Below, one piece after another: positions 37,487-38,748 of a stretch of 38,748 nt of DNA. The stretch covers positions 1-38,748 of the forward strand of contig JADMXW010000033.1 of assembly GCA_015548865.1 (NCBI GenBank), read 5' to 3'. A program made the position numbers and the translations under genes. Each line of letters begins with the position of its first letter. Positions within the stretch are counted from its first letter, which is position 1. The notes under the pieces are model-generated. The model did no database searches. It was not told where the DNA came from and worked only from the letters and a program-made list of their open reading frames with translations. Origin of the DNA: Serratia marcescens (GTDB lineage: Bacteria > Pseudomonadota > Gammaproteobacteria > Enterobacterales > Enterobacteriaceae).

Positions 37487-38062
37487 ATGATCACAGGCAT
37501 TATTCTGGCTGGTGGACAAGCCAGTCGAATGGGGGGACAAGATAAAGGACTATTAATGTTGCGCGGCATACCGCTGTATCAACACGTATTAACACGGTTG
37601 GCTCCCCAGGTTGATCGCGTATACATCAATGCCAATCGTAACCAGTCTGCATATCAGAAAAGCGGCTGCAGGGTATTCAGCGACTTGCCAAATGGCTTCT
37701 CTGGCCCATTGGCGGGTATTTTATCCAGCTTGAAAGTGCTTGAGACGGAGTGGGCGGTTTTCGCGCCCTGTGATGTCCCTAATTTACCCACCGATATGGT
37801 GGCCAGACTGTGGCACGGTAAACAACAAGGGTATGCAGCCTACGTAAACGATGGTCAGCGAGAGCATCCAACCTTGTTGCTTATACACCGTTCCCTGACG
37901 CCAAAGCTTGAAACCTATCTTGAGCGTGGCGATCGTAAACTGATGCTTTTTCTGGCAGAAATTGGGGCGACTCCCGTGTTGTTCACTGATTGCCCTTTGG
38001 CATTCCAAAACCTGAACACTCCAGACGATCTGTCCAACTGGCAAGAGAACAAGCATGAATGA
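37487..38062 (+). CDS. mobA: Molybdenum cofactor guanylyltransferase
   Basis: 191 aa. The N-terminal nucleotide-binding signature LAGGQASRMGGQDKGLL and the FAPCDVPNLP metal/GTP segment are clear. It joins GMP to molybdopterin to form the guanine dinucleotide cofactor. AGGGAG lies 5-6 nt before ATG. It overlaps mobB by 8 bp. Confidence 0.96.
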   Translation: MITGIILAGGQASRMGGQDKGLLMLRGIPLYQHVLTRLAPQVDRVYINANRNQSAYQKSGCRVFSDLPNGFSGPLAGILSSLKVLETEWAVFAPCDVPNLPTDMVARLWHGKQQGYAAYVNDGQREHPTLLLIHRSLTPKLETYLERGDRKLMLFLAEIGATPVLFTDCPLAFQNLNTPDDLSNWQENKHE

Positions 38063-38576
38063 GCTACATCACCCACGCCTTCTGGCAGTTAGCGCTTACA
38101 GCGGTACGGGGAAAACCACGTTGCTCACCAATGTGATTCCCCTACTTAAGGGGAAAGGTTTACGCATTGGTGTTATCAAGCATACTCACCACGATATGGA
38201 TATCGATAAACCCGGCAAAGATAGCTATGAGCTGCGTAAAGCAGGGGCCGAGCAGACGCTTGTTGCCAGTAACCAACGCTGGGCATTGATGACAGAAACA
38301 CCACAGGGTGAAGACGTCGATCTCTATCAAATGGTGAGTAAGATGGATGTTGATACGCTGGATTTGGTGCTGGTCGAAGGGTTTCGACATGAAAAGGTGC
38401 CTAAGATCGTCCTGTCGCGCAGAGGCCTGAACAAGAGCGCACACGATTTGTTGGATAGCTATGCCGTTGCTATTGCCAGTGATGACGATGCTGATCGACA
38501 ACTTTCTTTGCCCTGGCTTAACATTAACGATCCTAAACAGGTAGCTGACTTTATTGAGGGCTGGATACGAGGTTAA
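38055..38576 (+). CDS. mobB: Molybdopterin-guanine dinucleotide biosynthesis adaptor MobB
   Basis: 173 aa with Walker A YSGTGKTTLL (residues ~15-24), KHTHHDMDIDKPGKDSYELRKAGA and LVLVEGFRHE. A GTP-binding partner of MobA; not essential in E. coli. Its start lies inside the end of mobA, indicating coupled translation. Confidence 0.95.
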   Translation: MNELHHPRLLAVSAYSGTGKTTLLTNVIPLLKGKGLRIGVIKHTHHDMDIDKPGKDSYELRKAGAEQTLVASNQRWALMTETPQGEDVDLYQMVSKMDVDTLDLVLVEGFRHEKVPKIVLSRRGLNKSAHDLLDSYAVAIASDDDADRQLSLPWLNINDPKQVADFIEGWIRG

Positions 38577-38626
38577 AACTCCTGTGATGTTACCCTGCTA
38601 TTTCTGATGATAAAAATGACGCACAG

Positions 38627-38654
38627 CAAAAAGGGCTGTCCTCTCGGACAGCCC
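38627..38654 (-). terminator. rRNA operon terminator
   Basis: On the minus strand, GGGCTGTCC-GAGA-GGACAGCCC is followed by five T, about 15 bp beyond the 5S 3' end. Confidence 0.93.
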
Positions 38655-38668
38655 CTTCGCTTTGTTTA

Positions 38669-38748
38669 AAGCCTGGCAGTTCCCTACTCTCACATGGGGA
38701 AGCCCCACACTACCATCGGCGCTACGGCGTTTCACTTCTGAGTTCGGC
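38669..38748 (-). rRNA. rrf: 5S ribosomal RNA, 3' part
   Basis: The last ~80 nt of 5S rRNA, from GCCGAACTCAGAAGTGAAAC through AGAGTAGGGAACTGCCAGGC, matching E. coli 5S except around the loop near GGGGCTTCCCCATG. The rest lies beyond the window. In E. coli, rrnA likewise ends beside mobB. Confidence 0.96.

Overview
The window is a chromosomal segment from an enterobacterium, most likely of the Pectobacteriaceae (Dickeya, Musicola, Pectobacterium or Brenneria type). This is inferred from near-identical E. coli-type housekeeping proteins in E. coli-like order combined with a convergent ExpI/ExpR-type quorum-sensing pair. No species marker is decisive.

Layout. 1-3242: a frame-disrupted EAL-domain gene tail, an Ail/OmpX-like porin, tRNA-Pro(CGG) and eptB. 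4030-9966: gmk-rpoZ-spoT-trmH-recG (nucleotide metabolism, ppGpp control, tRNA methylation, fork rescue). 10150-13480: xanP behind a PurR-type operator, then yicH. 13493-15650: fabY, dtd and yihX on the minus strand. 15793-18194: an accessory slot with a divergent XRE/MmyB-like regulator and an MFS exporter, at the place where E. coli carries its sulfoquinovose genes. 18230-24543: typA and the glnA-glnL-glnG nitrogen regulon with a sigma-54 promoter, NtrC sites and a CRP-like site. 24559-28780: an accessory region with yshB sitting between two P4-satellite-like (Icd/Ash) remnants, small structured loci and the AT-rich expI/expR island. 28781-31757: hemN, a tiny membrane protein gene, yihI and engB. 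31813-38576: spf (Spot 42), polA, dsbA, srkA, yihD and mobAB. The 3' part of a 5S rRNA ends the window, the same neighbourhood as rrnA in E. coli.

Most noteworthy. (1) The expI/expR island is bracketed by direct copies of the hemN 3' end: an intact one inside hemN and a decayed one 2.4 kb away. This suggests integration at, or duplication of, the hemN terminus. (2) Upstream of expR lies a lux-box-like element (CTG-N10-CAG). It sits about 41 bp before the predicted start of a rightward, apparently non-coding transcript of about 330 nt that ends in an intrinsic terminator. This layout recalls the EsaR-controlled esaS RNA of Pantoea stewartii and is a candidate quorum-controlled small RNA. (3) ExpI has Ala where 3-oxo-acyl-HSL synthases usually have Thr. 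(4) A 58-residue single-span membrane protein gene lies between yihI and hemN.
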